From: Phyllobacteriaceae bacterium UBA1940
GTDB lineage: Bacteria > Pseudomonadota > Alphaproteobacteria > Rhizobiales > Rhizobiaceae
Assembly: GCA_002336975.1 (NCBI GenBank)
Contig: DDFA01000066.1
Span: forward strand, 14,015 to 39,882
DNA length: 25,868 nucleotides
Direction of reading: 5' to 3'
Below the pieces are notes generated by a model, which worked only from the letters and a program-made list of their open reading frames with translations, searched no databases and was not told the origin of the DNA. Positions 7,101 to 14,770 of the stretch are shown piece after piece (position 1 is the stretch's first letter; each line of letters begins with the position of its first letter). Both the position numbers and the translations under genes were made by a program.

Positions 7101-8135
7101 ATGCGCTACTTGTTGGCCCAAGCCGTCTCAATCGCGCTGCTTTGCGCTGCATATCCGGCCGCGGCGCAGGAGCAGGCGCCCTATCTCGACGACAGGTCGT
7201 CGGCGCAGGCGCTGGTCAAGTCGCTCTACAACGCCATCAACCGCAAGGAATACGCCCGCGCCTGGAGCTATTTCAGCGTGCCGCCGGCCAACGATCTCGA
7301 CACCTACGCCAAGGGTTTCCAGGCAACCGAGACGGTTGACGTGTCGGTTGGACTGCCTTTGACCGAGGGCGCGGCGGGAAACACCTATTACACGCTGCCG
7401 GCCGTGATCCGCTCGCAGCTGACATCGGGGCAGGAGCAATTGTTTTCGGGCTGCTACACGCTTCGGCTGGCCAACCCGCAATTGCAGGCCAGCGATTTCC
7501 GTCCCCTGTCGATCGAACGCGGCATGTTCCAGCCGACGCTCCAGAAATTCGAGGACGCATTGCCGAAATCGTGCGGTTCGGTGCAGTTGCCGCCCCAGGA
7601 CGGCAAGGTGGAGCAGGCGCGCGCCATGTTTGTCGGCGGACGCTCAGCCGATTGCCCGCTCGCGGCGACCGACAACGACCAGCTGCAGAGCTACGTCATC
7701 AAATACCGCTATCCCCACGACGCAGACGACCAGCCCGAGCACACAGCGACGATCATACGGTTCATCTGCGATCGCGGCGCCTATAATGAGCGCACCACAT
7801 ATTATCTGGCAAACGACGAGGACGGCATCGTCAGGCCGCTGCAGTTCGCCATGCCCGAACTCGATTTGCGCTATGAGGATCAGGAACAGACGAAGCTGGG
7901 CTCGGTGCAGGTGATCGGCTTCAACGCGGTCTCGGAACTGGTCAACGCCGAATTCGACGCGACGACGCAGACGTTGACGTCAAATTCCCAATGGCGCGGG
8001 CTGGGCGACGCCTCGTCGCTGGGAAAGTGGATCTTTCGTCACGGCGACTTCGCGCTGGTGAAGTTCGATGTCGACCCGACCTATGACGGAAAGGTCGAAA
8101 TGCAGAATGTGCTCGACTACGACACCGGGCCGTGA
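7101..8135 (+). CDS. exported DUF1176 family protein
   Basis: A 344-residue protein with a signal peptide (hydrophobic residues about 4-22, cleavage likely near AAAQEQ) and then a mature region that resembles the DUF1176 family: a stretch of ANDLDTYAKGF and GCYTLRLANPQ near the N-terminal half, and a C-terminal half with YYLANDEDGIVRPLQF followed by NSQWRGLGDAS and a YDGKVEMQNVLDY close. Several cysteines (in GCYTL, KSCGS, ADCPL and FICDR) could form disulfides in the periplasm. Function of the family is unknown. The ATG at 7101 follows GGGAGGA; the open frame extends upstream through the DUF1127 gene in another reading frame, but that part is not coding-like. A ribosome-site hairpin precedes the start. 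It converges on the DUF1330 gene with 13 bases between them. Confidence 0.83.
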   Translation: MRYLLAQAVSIALLCAAYPAAAQEQAPYLDDRSSAQALVKSLYNAINRKEYARAWSYFSVPPANDLDTYAKGFQATETVDVSVGLPLTEGAAGNTYYTLPAVIRSQLTSGQEQLFSGCYTLRLANPQLQASDFRPLSIERGMFQPTLQKFEDALPKSCGSVQLPPQDGKVEQARAMFVGGRSADCPLAATDNDQLQSYVIKYRYPHDADDQPEHTATIIRFICDRGAYNERTTYYLANDEDGIVRPLQFAMPELDLRYEDQEQTKLGSVQVIGFNAVSELVNAEFDATTQTLTSNSQWRGLGDASSLGKWIFRHGDFALVKFDVDPTYDGKVEMQNVLDYDTGP

Positions 8136-8148
8136 GGCGACCGGCCGG

Positions 8149-8565
8149 TCATTGCCCGAATGCGCCGCCAACCGGCTTCGGCGACAGCCGGATCAGCCTC
8201 GAATCGGCGACCGCTGCGGTGCGGTGGACCACCGCCCGGCGATAGTCCGCGTCCTTGACCATGTCGATGAACGCCGCCGCCGAGGGATATTCGGCGATGA
8301 AGCAGATGTCCCACGCCTCGTCGGCCGGCCCGATCAGCATCAGCGAAAACGCGCCGCTCCACACGATCCTGCCGCCAAGCCGCCTGAACACCGGGCCGCT
8401 CTCGCGACCGTAGGTTCCATAGGCCTCGCGTCCCGTCGCCGCGCGCCCGTCCTCATAGGCTGCCCGCTCGCGCAGCCGGATCAGGTTCAGCATATTGACC
8501 GGCCCGTCGTCGGGCAGATTGCGGAAGGCGCCAAACGCCTCGCGAGTCGGGTCGACAAAGTTCAT
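8149..8565 (-). CDS. DUF1330 domain protein
   Basis: A 138-residue protein with the dimeric alpha+beta barrel (ferredoxin-like) pattern of DUF1330: an opening VNMLNLIRLRERAAY strand, then YGRESGPVFRRLGGRIVWSG, then WDICFIAEYPSAAAFIDMV and a final DADYRRAVVHRTAAV helix-strand. The family is mostly uncharacterised; related folds are found in small-molecule monooxygenases and stress proteins. No signal peptide, so it is predicted cytoplasmic. Its start overlaps the stop of the upstream exported hydrolase by four bases (ATGA), which implies translational coupling, and it has no separate promoter. Confidence 0.88.
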   Translation of the reverse strand: MNFVDPTREAFGAFRNLPDDGPVNMLNLIRLRERAAYEDGRAATGREAYGTYGRESGPVFRRLGGRIVWSGAFSLMLIGPADEAWDICFIAEYPSAAAFIDMVKDADYRRAVVHRTAAVADSRLIRLSPKPVGGAFGQ

Positions 8566-9419
8566 CGGGCAAGCATCCAGTTCAGCGTTTCGCGCCAGTC
8601 GATCATGCGGATCGGGGTGCCGTGCGTGCCGGTCTCGAACCGCACCATGCGCACCGGGTATTTTGCCGCGCTGAGATTTTTGTAGAGTGCCTCGACCGTT
8701 TCCACCGCAAATACCTTGTCTTTGCTGCCCTGGCCGAGGAACAGCGGCGCCTTGCGCTTGGCTGCGAGGCTGGCGGCAAATTCGTTCGATGGAAACGAGC
8801 CGAGCAGCAGCAGGCCGGAGAGTTTTGGTGCGACGGCGGCGTCCTGCGCCAGGCCCCAGCAGATCGCACCGCCCATCGAACCGCAGGCGACGAACACCGG
8901 CGCACCCGGTGAGCGCGCCGAATAATAGTCGATCAGCGCGGCGACTTCCTTGACGCCCTTAGGGCCGAATTCGCTGAAATCCGGCGTTAGATAGAGCCCG
9001 CCGCCTTTCCACATCAGCATCTTGATGCGATTGAAATTGCCGCCGAAGGTGAAATCGTCGACGCCCTGGCGCCGGCTACCCCCCTGCCCGTGAATGTAGA
9101 GGGTTATCGCCGTCGCGCCCGACGTCGCGCCCACCGCGACATGGCGCACCGGCCCGGCGGCGGTGGCGGCGACAAGGTCCTTTTGCGCGCTGCGCACAGC
9201 GAGCGTCACATACTGGCCCTTGACCCGGCGCTCGGGGATTTCGTCGCGCTGGTTGATGTCGCGCAACTCATTGTAGTCGACCGTCCGAAACGCGCCGCCG
9301 TCAGCCTGCGAAAGCGTTGCGGGATAGGCGAACAGGTCGTCCTTGTATTGGCCAAGGGACAGCGCAAACGCCGACGGGGCCCAACACAACGTGACGGCGA
9401 AAACCACAGCAAAGCGCAT
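8562..9419 (-). CDS. exported alpha/beta hydrolase
   Basis: A 285-residue protein with a signal peptide (about residues 1-19, ending SAFAL) and an alpha/beta hydrolase domain. Landmarks are LYIHGQGGS (108-115; oxyanion loop), a nucleophile elbow ACGSMGG with Ser181, the acid GSKDK with Asp234, and GTHGTP with His266. The GxSxG motif is CGSMG. A conserved TPDFSEFG segment lies between the first two motifs. The role is unclear; a periplasmic esterase or carboxypeptidase-like function is possible. Translation is coupled to the following DUF1330 gene through an ATGA overlap. On the other side its ATG lies three bases from the EcfG-type promoter of the divergent GlsB-family gene, so the two genes share a 135-base promoter region. 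Confidence 0.85.
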   Translation of the reverse strand: MRFAVVFAVTLCWAPSAFALSLGQYKDDLFAYPATLSQADGGAFRTVDYNELRDINQRDEIPERRVKGQYVTLAVRSAQKDLVAATAAGPVRHVAVGATSGATAITLYIHGQGGSRRQGVDDFTFGGNFNRIKMLMWKGGGLYLTPDFSEFGPKGVKEVAALIDYYSARSPGAPVFVACGSMGGAICWGLAQDAAVAPKLSGLLLLGSFPSNEFAASLAAKRKAPLFLGQGSKDKVFAVETVEALYKNLSAAKYPVRMVRFETGTHGTPIRMIDWRETLNWMLAR

Positions 9420-9421
9420 GC

Positions 9422-9446
9422 GGAACTCTTGGCACGTTCATCCGTT
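9422..9446 (+). promoter_or_regulatory. EcfG-type general stress promoter for the GlsB/YeaQ gene
   Basis: GGAAC (9422-9426), 16 bases, then CGTT (9443-9446) matches the alphaproteobacterial EcfG consensus at every fixed base. It points to the membrane-protein gene at 9555, leaving a leader of roughly 100 bases. GlsB/YeaQ-type proteins are typical general-stress targets, which supports the assignment. A small CCGTTG-CGCT-CAACGG hairpin (9457-9472) lies within the leader. Confidence 0.72.
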
Positions 9447-9554
9447 GTGCGCCATACCGTTGCGCTCAACGGCATTTTGGCAACGTCGACTACACGCCAC
9501 TCGACTCTCGCAAGATTGTCTGATTGGCTCGCACTGCAAAGGGAGACACAAGAC

Positions 9555-9812
9555 ATGGGAATTGAAGCTCTGGTCATCTATCTCATCATCGGCGCAATTG
9601 CCGGTTGGCTCGCTGGCGTCATCTACAAAGGGTACGGCTTCGGTCTGATCGGCAACATTGTCGTCGGCATTGTCGGCGCGTTCCTGGCGGGGCTTATTTT
9701 CCCAAGGCTTGGACTTTGGATCGACGGCGGCATTCTCGCGCAGATCATCTGGGCGACGCTCGGCGCGATCGTCCTGCTGTTCCTGATCAGCCTGGTGCGC
9801 CGCGCCACCTGA
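9555..9812 (+). CDS. GlsB/YeaQ/YmgE family stress-response membrane protein
   Basis: An 85-residue inner-membrane protein of the transglycosylase-associated (GlsB/YeaQ/YmgE) family. It has three hydrophobic helices: about residues 4-22, 28-50 and 58-80, with glycine-zipper features (GAIAGWLAG, GNIVVGIVGAFLAG) and a short basic tail ending LVRRAT. The function is unknown; family members are induced by envelope or osmotic stress in many bacteria. The ATG at 9555 is preceded by GGGA at about ten bases. An upstream in-frame start at 9090 would add a long implausible leader across the divergent hydrolase gene, so I reject it. The gene is flanked by an EcfG-type promoter and a strong terminator and so forms a single-gene transcription unit. 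Confidence 0.93.
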   Translation: MGIEALVIYLIIGAIAGWLAGVIYKGYGFGLIGNIVVGIVGAFLAGLIFPRLGLWIDGGILAQIIWATLGAIVLLFLISLVRRAT

Positions 9813-9838
9813 CGCCCGCGACCACATCTAACCCAAGG

Positions 9839-9866
9839 AGCGCCGGCCTCAAACCGGCGCTTTTTT
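9839..9866 (+). terminator. rho-independent terminator after the GlsB/YeaQ gene
   Basis: AGCGCCGG (9839-9846) and CCGGCGCT (9854-9861) form a perfect eight-base-pair stem around a seven-base loop, followed by a run of six Ts (9861-9866). It ends the single-gene unit and separates it from the CFA-family gene. Confidence 0.92.
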
Positions 9867-9963
9867 CGTCGGACCGACGGCAAGAGGGCGAGTCGCGGCG
9901 TCGAACCACTTGAAATTCGTTTCCGCCATGGAACAATATGTTTTCAAGTTTCAGGGCAATGCG

Positions 9964-11226
9964 ATGGCGGCAGTCGAACACGCACACGAAACCAAAGGCG
10001 TCACGGCGGTTCAGGTCCTGACGCCGGCCAATTTCGCCCAGTTCACCGCCGGCATGCCGGCGAAGGCGAAATTCGTGCTTCAGGCGGCCATGTCGCTGCC
10101 GCACGGCTCATTGACCGTGCGACTGCCCGACGGACGAACCGCGCGGATGGGCGATAACGGCCCCGGTCCCGACGCGATGCTGGTCCTCAACAACTGGAAC
10201 CTGCCCGGCCGGGCCTTCGCCAGCGGCACGATCGGCGTCGCCGAATCCTATATGGACGGCGACTGGGAAAGCCCCGACGTCACGACATTCCTCGAACTGT
10301 TCGTGATCAACCGCGACGCCGGCGAAAAGCTGGCCGGCGGAGCAAACTGGCTGGTGATGACCATCCAGCGCATCCGCCACTGGTTCAACGACAACACCAA
10401 GGCCGGATCGAAGCGCAATATCTCGGCCCACTACGACCTCGGCAACGAATTCTACAAGCAGTGGCTCGATCCCAGCATGACCTATTCGTCAGCGCTCTAT
10501 CAGACCGGCGCCAACGATCTGGAGTCGGCGCAGGCGGCAAAATACCGGGCGCTGGCGCGCGACACCGGCATCGGGCCAGGCGACCACGTGCTCGAGATCG
10601 GCTGTGGCTGGGGCGGCTTTGCCGAATTTGCGGCGCGCGAGATCGGCTGCAGGGTCACCGGGCTGACGATCAGCCGCGAACAGCTCGCCTATGCGCGCGA
10701 ACGCATCGCCAAAGCGGGCCTGGCCGACAAGGTCGAACTGAAGTTCCAGGACTATCGCGACGAAACCGGGCTCTACGACCGCGTCGCCTCGATCGAAATG
10801 TTCGAGGCGGTCGGCGAAAAACACTGGCCGGCCTTCTTCTCCAAGGTCAAACAATGCCTCAAGCCCGGCGGAACCGCCGGACTGCAGATCATCACGATCA
10901 AGGAAGACGGATTCGACGCCTATCGCAAGCGTCCCGACTTTATCCAGCGATACGTGTTTCCTGGCGGCATGCTGCCGACGCCCGGCATTCTCCAGACCAT
11001 GGGTGCGGCGCACGGCCTGTCCTTCCTCAAGGAGCGGGTGTTCCCGCAGGACTATGCCCGCACGCTCGCCGAATGGCGCGGCCGTTTCTGGGCGTCATGG
11101 GACAAGATCGTGCCGCTCGGCTTTGACGAGCGGTTCAAGAAGCTTTGGGAATTCTACCTCTATTATTGCGAGGCGGGTTTCCGGGCCGAATATATCGACG
11201 TGCGGCAGGTGATCTACAAAGCCTGA
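9964..11226 (+). CDS. cyclopropane-fatty-acyl-phospholipid synthase family methyltransferase
   Basis: A 420-residue SAM-dependent enzyme of the CFA synthase family, which methylates the double bond of unsaturated fatty-acyl chains in membrane phospholipids. Residues 1-150 form the N-terminal lipid-binding region with the GVAESYMDGDWESPD motif. The catalytic part starts at HYDLGNEFYKQWLD (156-169), has the SAM-binding loop VLEIGCGWGG (209-218), the acid in IEMFEAVG (Glu281) and the closing YYCEAGFRAEYID (400-412). Two residues that bind bicarbonate in the E. coli enzyme, Cys139 and His266, appear here as Ser176 and Ile310, so a different product such as a methylated fatty acid is possible. I chose the ATG at 9964 because AGGG stands seven bases before it; an ATG at 9928 would add 12 residues. 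The gene ends overlapping the opposing ndh gene by 13 bases. Confidence 0.86.
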   Translation: MAAVEHAHETKGVTAVQVLTPANFAQFTAGMPAKAKFVLQAAMSLPHGSLTVRLPDGRTARMGDNGPGPDAMLVLNNWNLPGRAFASGTIGVAESYMDGDWESPDVTTFLELFVINRDAGEKLAGGANWLVMTIQRIRHWFNDNTKAGSKRNISAHYDLGNEFYKQWLDPSMTYSSALYQTGANDLESAQAAKYRALARDTGIGPGDHVLEIGCGWGGFAEFAAREIGCRVTGLTISREQLAYARERIAKAGLADKVELKFQDYRDETGLYDRVASIEMFEAVGEKHWPAFFSKVKQCLKPGGTAGLQIITIKEDGFDAYRKRPDFIQRYVFPGGMLPTPGILQTMGAAHGLSFLKERVFPQDYARTLAEWRGRFWASWDKIVPLGFDERFKKLWEFYLYYCEAGFRAEYIDVRQVIYKA

Positions 11227-12536
11227 CGGCTTCCGGCCGATCTGTCCTGCCGGACGACGCCGGCGCGTCCCGCGGCCTCGCTTTCCCTCCCTTGCGTGAT
11301 CAGGCGCGCGCTGCGCTGGCCGGTGAAATAGATCCACAGCCATGACAGCGCCACCGCCAGCCGGTAGCGCAGGCCGATCAGGAAAAAGATGTGGGCGACG
11401 CCCCACAGCCACCAGGCGGCCCGGCCCTTGAGGCGGATTCGGCCACGGTCGAACACCGCCGCCCGCTTGCCGATGGTCGCGAGATCGCCCTCGTGACGGT
11501 AATCGAAAACCTTCGGACCGCTGTCGCCGGCAAGCCGCGCCTTGAGATTTTCGGCGACAAACTTGCCCGCCTGTTTGGCGGCGGGCGCAATGCCCGGCGC
11601 CGGCCTGCCGTCGGAGCGCTTCATGGCCGCAGTGTCGCCGATGACAAAAATCTCCGGATGGCCTGGCAGGCTCAGATCGGCCTCGACCCTGACCCGCCCG
11701 GCCCGGTCGGCCTCGGCGTCCAGCCAACCCGCGGCGGGCGAGGCCGCGACGCCAGCGGCCCAGATGATCGTGGTGGTCGCGAGCGGCTTGCCGTCGACAA
11801 CGACTCCGTCCCCTTTGCAGTCGGTGACCGGCGCGCCAAGCCTGACCTCGACGCCGAGCCTGTTGAGCGCCTGCAACGCATAGGCCGACATATCCTCGGC
11901 AAAACCGCCGAGCAGGCGCGGTCCGGCTTCGATCAGAACGACGCGGGCCTTTGCCGGGTCGATGGCGCGGAATTCGCCTTTCAGCGTGATCCGGGCGAGT
12001 TCGGCGATCGTGCCGGCCAGTTCGACGCCGGTCGGGCCGCCGCCGATGATGACGAACGTCATCAACGCGGCGCGCATCGCCGGATCGGTCTCGCGCTCGG
12101 CGCGCTCGAAGGCGAGCAATAGCCGGCGGCGGATCGCGGTTGCATCCTCGATCGTCTTCAGGCCGGGCGCGAACGGCTCCCATTCGTCATGGCCGAAATA
12201 GGCGTGACGCGCTCCGGTGGCGATCACCAGCGTGTCGTAGCCGATGCGCGTCCCGTCTTCGAGCAGCACCTTGCGCGCGTCCTTGTCGACACCTGCGACC
12301 GTTGCCAGCAGCGTCTCCACATTGGCGAAGCGTTTGACCAGATGCCGGATCGGCCAGGCGATTTCCGACGTGGCGAGCGACGTCGTCGCGACCTGGTAGA
12401 GCAGCGGCTGGAACAGGTGATGGTTGCGCTGGTCGATCAGGGTGATGCGCACCGGCAGACGCGCGGCCTTGCGGGTGAATTCCAGTCCACCGAAACCCGC
12501 GCCGACGACCACAATATGGGGAACCTGTTCGGTCAT
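11214..12536 (-). CDS. ndh: type II NADH dehydrogenase (NDH-2)
   Basis: A 440-residue flavoprotein that passes electrons from NADH to quinone without pumping protons. The FAD-binding loop VVGAGFGGLEF (10-20) is followed by the NAD-binding loop IIGGGPTGVELAG (163-175), AAGV (260-263), the second FAD contact FVIGDTAAM (297-305) and a quinone-site-like PAAKQAG (318-324). The C-terminal 70 residues contain two tryptophan-rich hydrophobic segments (about 374-389 and 392-405), typical of the amphipathic membrane anchor of NDH-2. The ATG at 12536 has GAGGG eight bases upstream; a GTG at 12539 is possible. A perfect 14-base inverted repeat lies directly before this binding site and includes part of it. 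The end of the gene overlaps the end of the CFA-family gene. Confidence 0.9.
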   Translation of the reverse strand: MTEQVPHIVVVGAGFGGLEFTRKAARLPVRITLIDQRNHHLFQPLLYQVATTSLATSEIAWPIRHLVKRFANVETLLATVAGVDKDARKVLLEDGTRIGYDTLVIATGARHAYFGHDEWEPFAPGLKTIEDATAIRRRLLLAFERAERETDPAMRAALMTFVIIGGGPTGVELAGTIAELARITLKGEFRAIDPAKARVVLIEAGPRLLGGFAEDMSAYALQALNRLGVEVRLGAPVTDCKGDGVVVDGKPLATTTIIWAAGVAASPAAGWLDAEADRAGRVRVEADLSLPGHPEIFVIGDTAAMKRSDGRPAPGIAPAAKQAGKFVAENLKARLAGDSGPKVFDYRHEGDLATIGKRAAVFDRGRIRLKGRAAWWLWGVAHIFFLIGLRYRLAVALSWLWIYFTGQRSARLITQGRESEAAGRAGVVRQDRSAGSRQAL

Positions 12537-12546
12537 CACCGTTGCC

Positions 12547-12584
12547 CTCTGTGTGCACTGTTAGTTTGTGCAGTGCACACAGAG
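12547..12584 (-). promoter_or_regulatory. perfect 14-bp inverted repeat in the leader of ndh
   Basis: CTCTGTGTGCACTG (12547-12560) and its exact reverse complement (12571-12584) flank a ten-base loop. The right arm in the ndh RNA runs into the GAGGG ribosome binding site. A shorter perfect palindrome, TGTGCA-G-TGCACA (12567-12579), is nested inside and could be a protein-binding half. No U-tract follows, so this is not a terminator. An operator for a dimeric repressor or an RNA switch are both possible. Confidence 0.68.
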
Positions 12585-12604
12585 ATTGCAAGGTGTTGCC
12601 GAAC

Positions 12605-12624
12605 GCGGCGCACGCCTGCGCCGC
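12605..12624 (-). terminator. GC-rich hairpin just after cpdB
   Basis: GCGGCGCA and TGCGCCGC form a perfect eight-base-pair stem with a four-base loop nine bases past the cpdB stop codon. On the minus strand no T-run follows, so it may be a stem-only terminator or a 3-prime RNA stabilising element rather than a classical terminator. It separates cpdB from the ndh leader. Confidence 0.45.
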
Positions 12625-12633
12625 AAAAACCTG

Positions 12634-14607
12634 TCAAAGCGTTATGCGGTAGCGGCCATATCCGCCCTCGCCTTCGCCCGCCGCCTCGATCTTGACGCTC
12701 TTGACGTCGCCGACAAAGGCGGCCGCCTTCGGACCCGTGTCGAACCTGACGCTGGTACCCGGCATCGGCGCAAACGACCAGTTGCCGTCGGCCGACGGAT
12801 TGATCGTGCCCTGGTTCATGATGTAGCGCACGATCACGTCGCGATTGGTGTCCGGCGCCTCGAAGATCACCTTCGATGCGTTGATCTCGGGGAAATTGCC
12901 GCCGCCGCCGGCGCGGTAATTATTGGTGGCGACGACGAATTTTTGCGCCGGGTCGATCGGCTTGCCGTCGAACATCAGGTCCTTGATGCGGTTCGAGCCC
13001 GCATTCAGGACCGCGCCCTTGGGATCGTATTTCGGCGGCTGTGACAGGTCGATCTTGTAGGTGACGCCGTCGATGACGTCGAAATTATAGGCGGGGAAAT
13101 CCGGATTGATCAGCGGCTGGTCGGCCTTGCCCGGCTCGATCGCGTTAAAAATACCGGCCGACATTTCCAGCCATTCCCGGACCTGCGCGCCGGTGATTTC
13201 GACCGCCCGCACCGTGTTCGGGTAGAGGTAGAGGTCGGCGACGTTCTTGATCGCGACATTGCCGGCGGGAACGTCGGTATAGTAATCGGGCCCGCCGCGC
13301 CCGCCCGACTTGAACGGCGCCGCCGCCGACAGCACCGGCAGGTCCTTCCACTGCGTGCTTTTCAGCATGTCCTTGACGTACCAGGTCTGCGCCTGGCTGA
13401 CGATCTGCACCGACGGGTCGTCGGCGACCAGCGCGAAATAGGAATAGAGCGGCGCCGAGGTCTTGCCGACCGGGCGGCGCACATAGGCCAATGTCGCCTC
13501 GTGGTCCTGCTTGACGGCGTCGGCCACCGCGGCGACGTCGCCGACAAGCGCCTTGTTCTTGTTGTCGACCCGTTCAAAAATCGGTCGCGCCTCCGACGTC
13601 GCCGACACGATCCGCCATTTCGAACCGTCGCGCTCCAGCAGCAGGTCGATCAGTCCCATATGCGAGCCCCAGAAGCCGGCCTGGACGGCGGGCTTGCCCT
13701 GCAGCGTGCCCTTTGCCGTGTCGACGCCCTCCAGCCCCTGAAAATCCTTCTTGCCGGGGAAGACGAGATGCTGGTGGCCGGTGAACACGGCGTCGATGCC
13801 CTCGACGCCGGCGACATGGAACGAGGCGTTTTCCATCATGTCGCCCGTGGCGACATCGATGCCCGAATGCGACAGCGCGATGACGATGTCGGCGCCCTCT
13901 TCCTTGATCTGCGGAACCCAGGCCCTGGCCGCCTCGACGATGTCGCGCACCGCCACATTGCCGTCGAGGTTCTTGGAATCCCAGATCATGATTTGAGGCG
14001 GCACGAAGCCGATGACGCCGATCTTGATCGGGTGTTCCGTCCCCGCGCCGTCCTTGATCGACTGGTCGAGGATGACATAGGGGCGAAGGTAGAGCTTGTC
14101 GTCGCGCGGATTGGCGGCCAGCGCCGTGCCGCGGATCAGGTTGGCGCACACGAACGGGAAGGTCGCGCCGGCCAGCACCTTGTCCATGAAGGACAGTCCG
14201 TAATTGAATTCGTGATTGCCCAGCGTCGAGGCGGCGTAGCCGAGCACGTTCATGCCCTTGATTACCGGATGGTAGTCGCCGTCCTTCATGCCGCGCTCAT
14301 AGGCGATGTAGTCGCCCATCGGATTGCCCTGCAGGAAATCGCCATTGTCGACCAGCATCGCATTGGTCGCCTCCTTGCGCACCGCGTCGATCAGCGAGGC
14401 GGTGCGGGCCAGCCCCATCGTGTCGTTCGGCTTGTCGGCGTAGTAGTCGTAGGGCAGCACGTTCACATGGATGTCAGTGGTCTCCATGATGCGCAGATGG
14501 GCCTGGTTGGCCTGCGCATTGGCGGAAAACGGATGCAGCAAGATGAATGCGCCGGCGGCGGTTCCCGATGCAAGGAACGCGCGCCTGGACAGAAAATGGG
14601 CCGACAT
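12634..14607 (-). CDS. cpdB: 2',3'-cyclic-nucleotide 2'-phosphodiesterase/3'-nucleotidase, Tat-exported
   Basis: A 657-residue periplasmic metalloenzyme that hydrolyses 2',3'-cyclic nucleotides and 3'-nucleotides to nucleosides. The N-terminus carries a twin-arginine signal (SRRAFLASG, residues 7-15) and a hydrophobic stretch to about 33. The metallophosphatase domain shows TTDIHVN (Asp45, His47), DNGDFLQG (87-94), [10 protein letters not shown] (128-137), ALSHSG (His247) and FTGHQH (275-280). The C-terminal nucleotidase domain contains [15 protein letters not shown] substrate binding near the end. Length is close to E. coli CpdB (about 650). I chose the ATG at 14607 because AGGAGG precedes it; the longer frame to 14838 only adds non-signal residues. 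It is divergent from the MscS gene and upstream of ndh on the same strand. The likely role is scavenging of extracellular nucleotides. Confidence 0.93.
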   Translation of the reverse strand: MSAHFLSRRAFLASGTAAGAFILLHPFSANAQANQAHLRIMETTDIHVNVLPYDYYADKPNDTMGLARTASLIDAVRKEATNAMLVDNGDFLQGNPMGDYIAYERGMKDGDYHPVIKGMNVLGYAASTLGNHEFNYGLSFMDKVLAGATFPFVCANLIRGTALAANPRDDKLYLRPYVILDQSIKDGAGTEHPIKIGVIGFVPPQIMIWDSKNLDGNVAVRDIVEAARAWVPQIKEEGADIVIALSHSGIDVATGDMMENASFHVAGVEGIDAVFTGHQHLVFPGKKDFQGLEGVDTAKGTLQGKPAVQAGFWGSHMGLIDLLLERDGSKWRIVSATSEARPIFERVDNKNKALVGDVAAVADAVKQDHEATLAYVRRPVGKTSAPLYSYFALVADDPSVQIVSQAQTWYVKDMLKSTQWKDLPVLSAAAPFKSGGRGGPDYYTDVPAGNVAIKNVADLYLYPNTVRAVEITGAQVREWLEMSAGIFNAIEPGKADQPLINPDFPAYNFDVIDGVTYKIDLSQPPKYDPKGAVLNAGSNRIKDLMFDGKPIDPAQKFVVATNNYRAGGGGNFPEINASKVIFEAPDTNRDVIVRYIMNQGTINPSADGNWSFAPMPGTSVRFDTGPKAAAFVGDVKSVKIEAAGEGEGGYGRYRITL

Positions 14608-14698
14608 TGGAACCTCCTGGACAATGCTTTGACCGATAAGCGTCGCGCCAAAAGCCGCTCCTGTCCAGCACAATGACATGACGTGGCGATGACGTTTC

Positions 14699-14719
14699 GC
14701 CTTGACAAGGCAATTTGCC
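14699..14719. promoter_or_regulatory. two fused palindromes between cpdB and the MscS gene
   Basis: GCCTTG-A-CAAGGC (14699-14711) is a perfect odd palindrome, and GGCAA-T-TTGCC (14709-14719) overlaps its last three bases. The first contains a TTGACA hexamer that could be a -35 element reading toward the MscS gene, but I could not find a good -10 at 17 bases. The block lies between two divergent genes, so it may be an operator controlling one or both. Confidence 0.38.
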
Positions 14720-14770
14720 GGAAAGACCGTTCGACACGTCGCGATCCAAATCCGGCCGAAAGGCGTACCG

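Noticed and set aside
8139..8150. GACCGGCCGGTC palindrome between two convergent stops
   Set aside because: No room for a hairpin loop and no T-run; GC-rich palindromes of this size are expected in this composition.
9867..9879. CGTCGG-A-CCGACG palindrome directly after a terminator
   Set aside because: Single-base centre, no promoter or gene start close by, and probably part of the post-terminator sequence; no function supported.
13501..14676. Long plus-strand open frame (391 codons) opposite cpdB
   Set aside because: Antisense shadow of a well-supported gene; composition biased to Asp, His, Arg and Val, and no recognisable motif.
14661..14680. Possible Pho box (two repeats resembling CTGTCAT) upstream of cpdB
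   Set aside because: Only one 7-base repeat fits and the second is degenerate; not enough to claim PhoB control.
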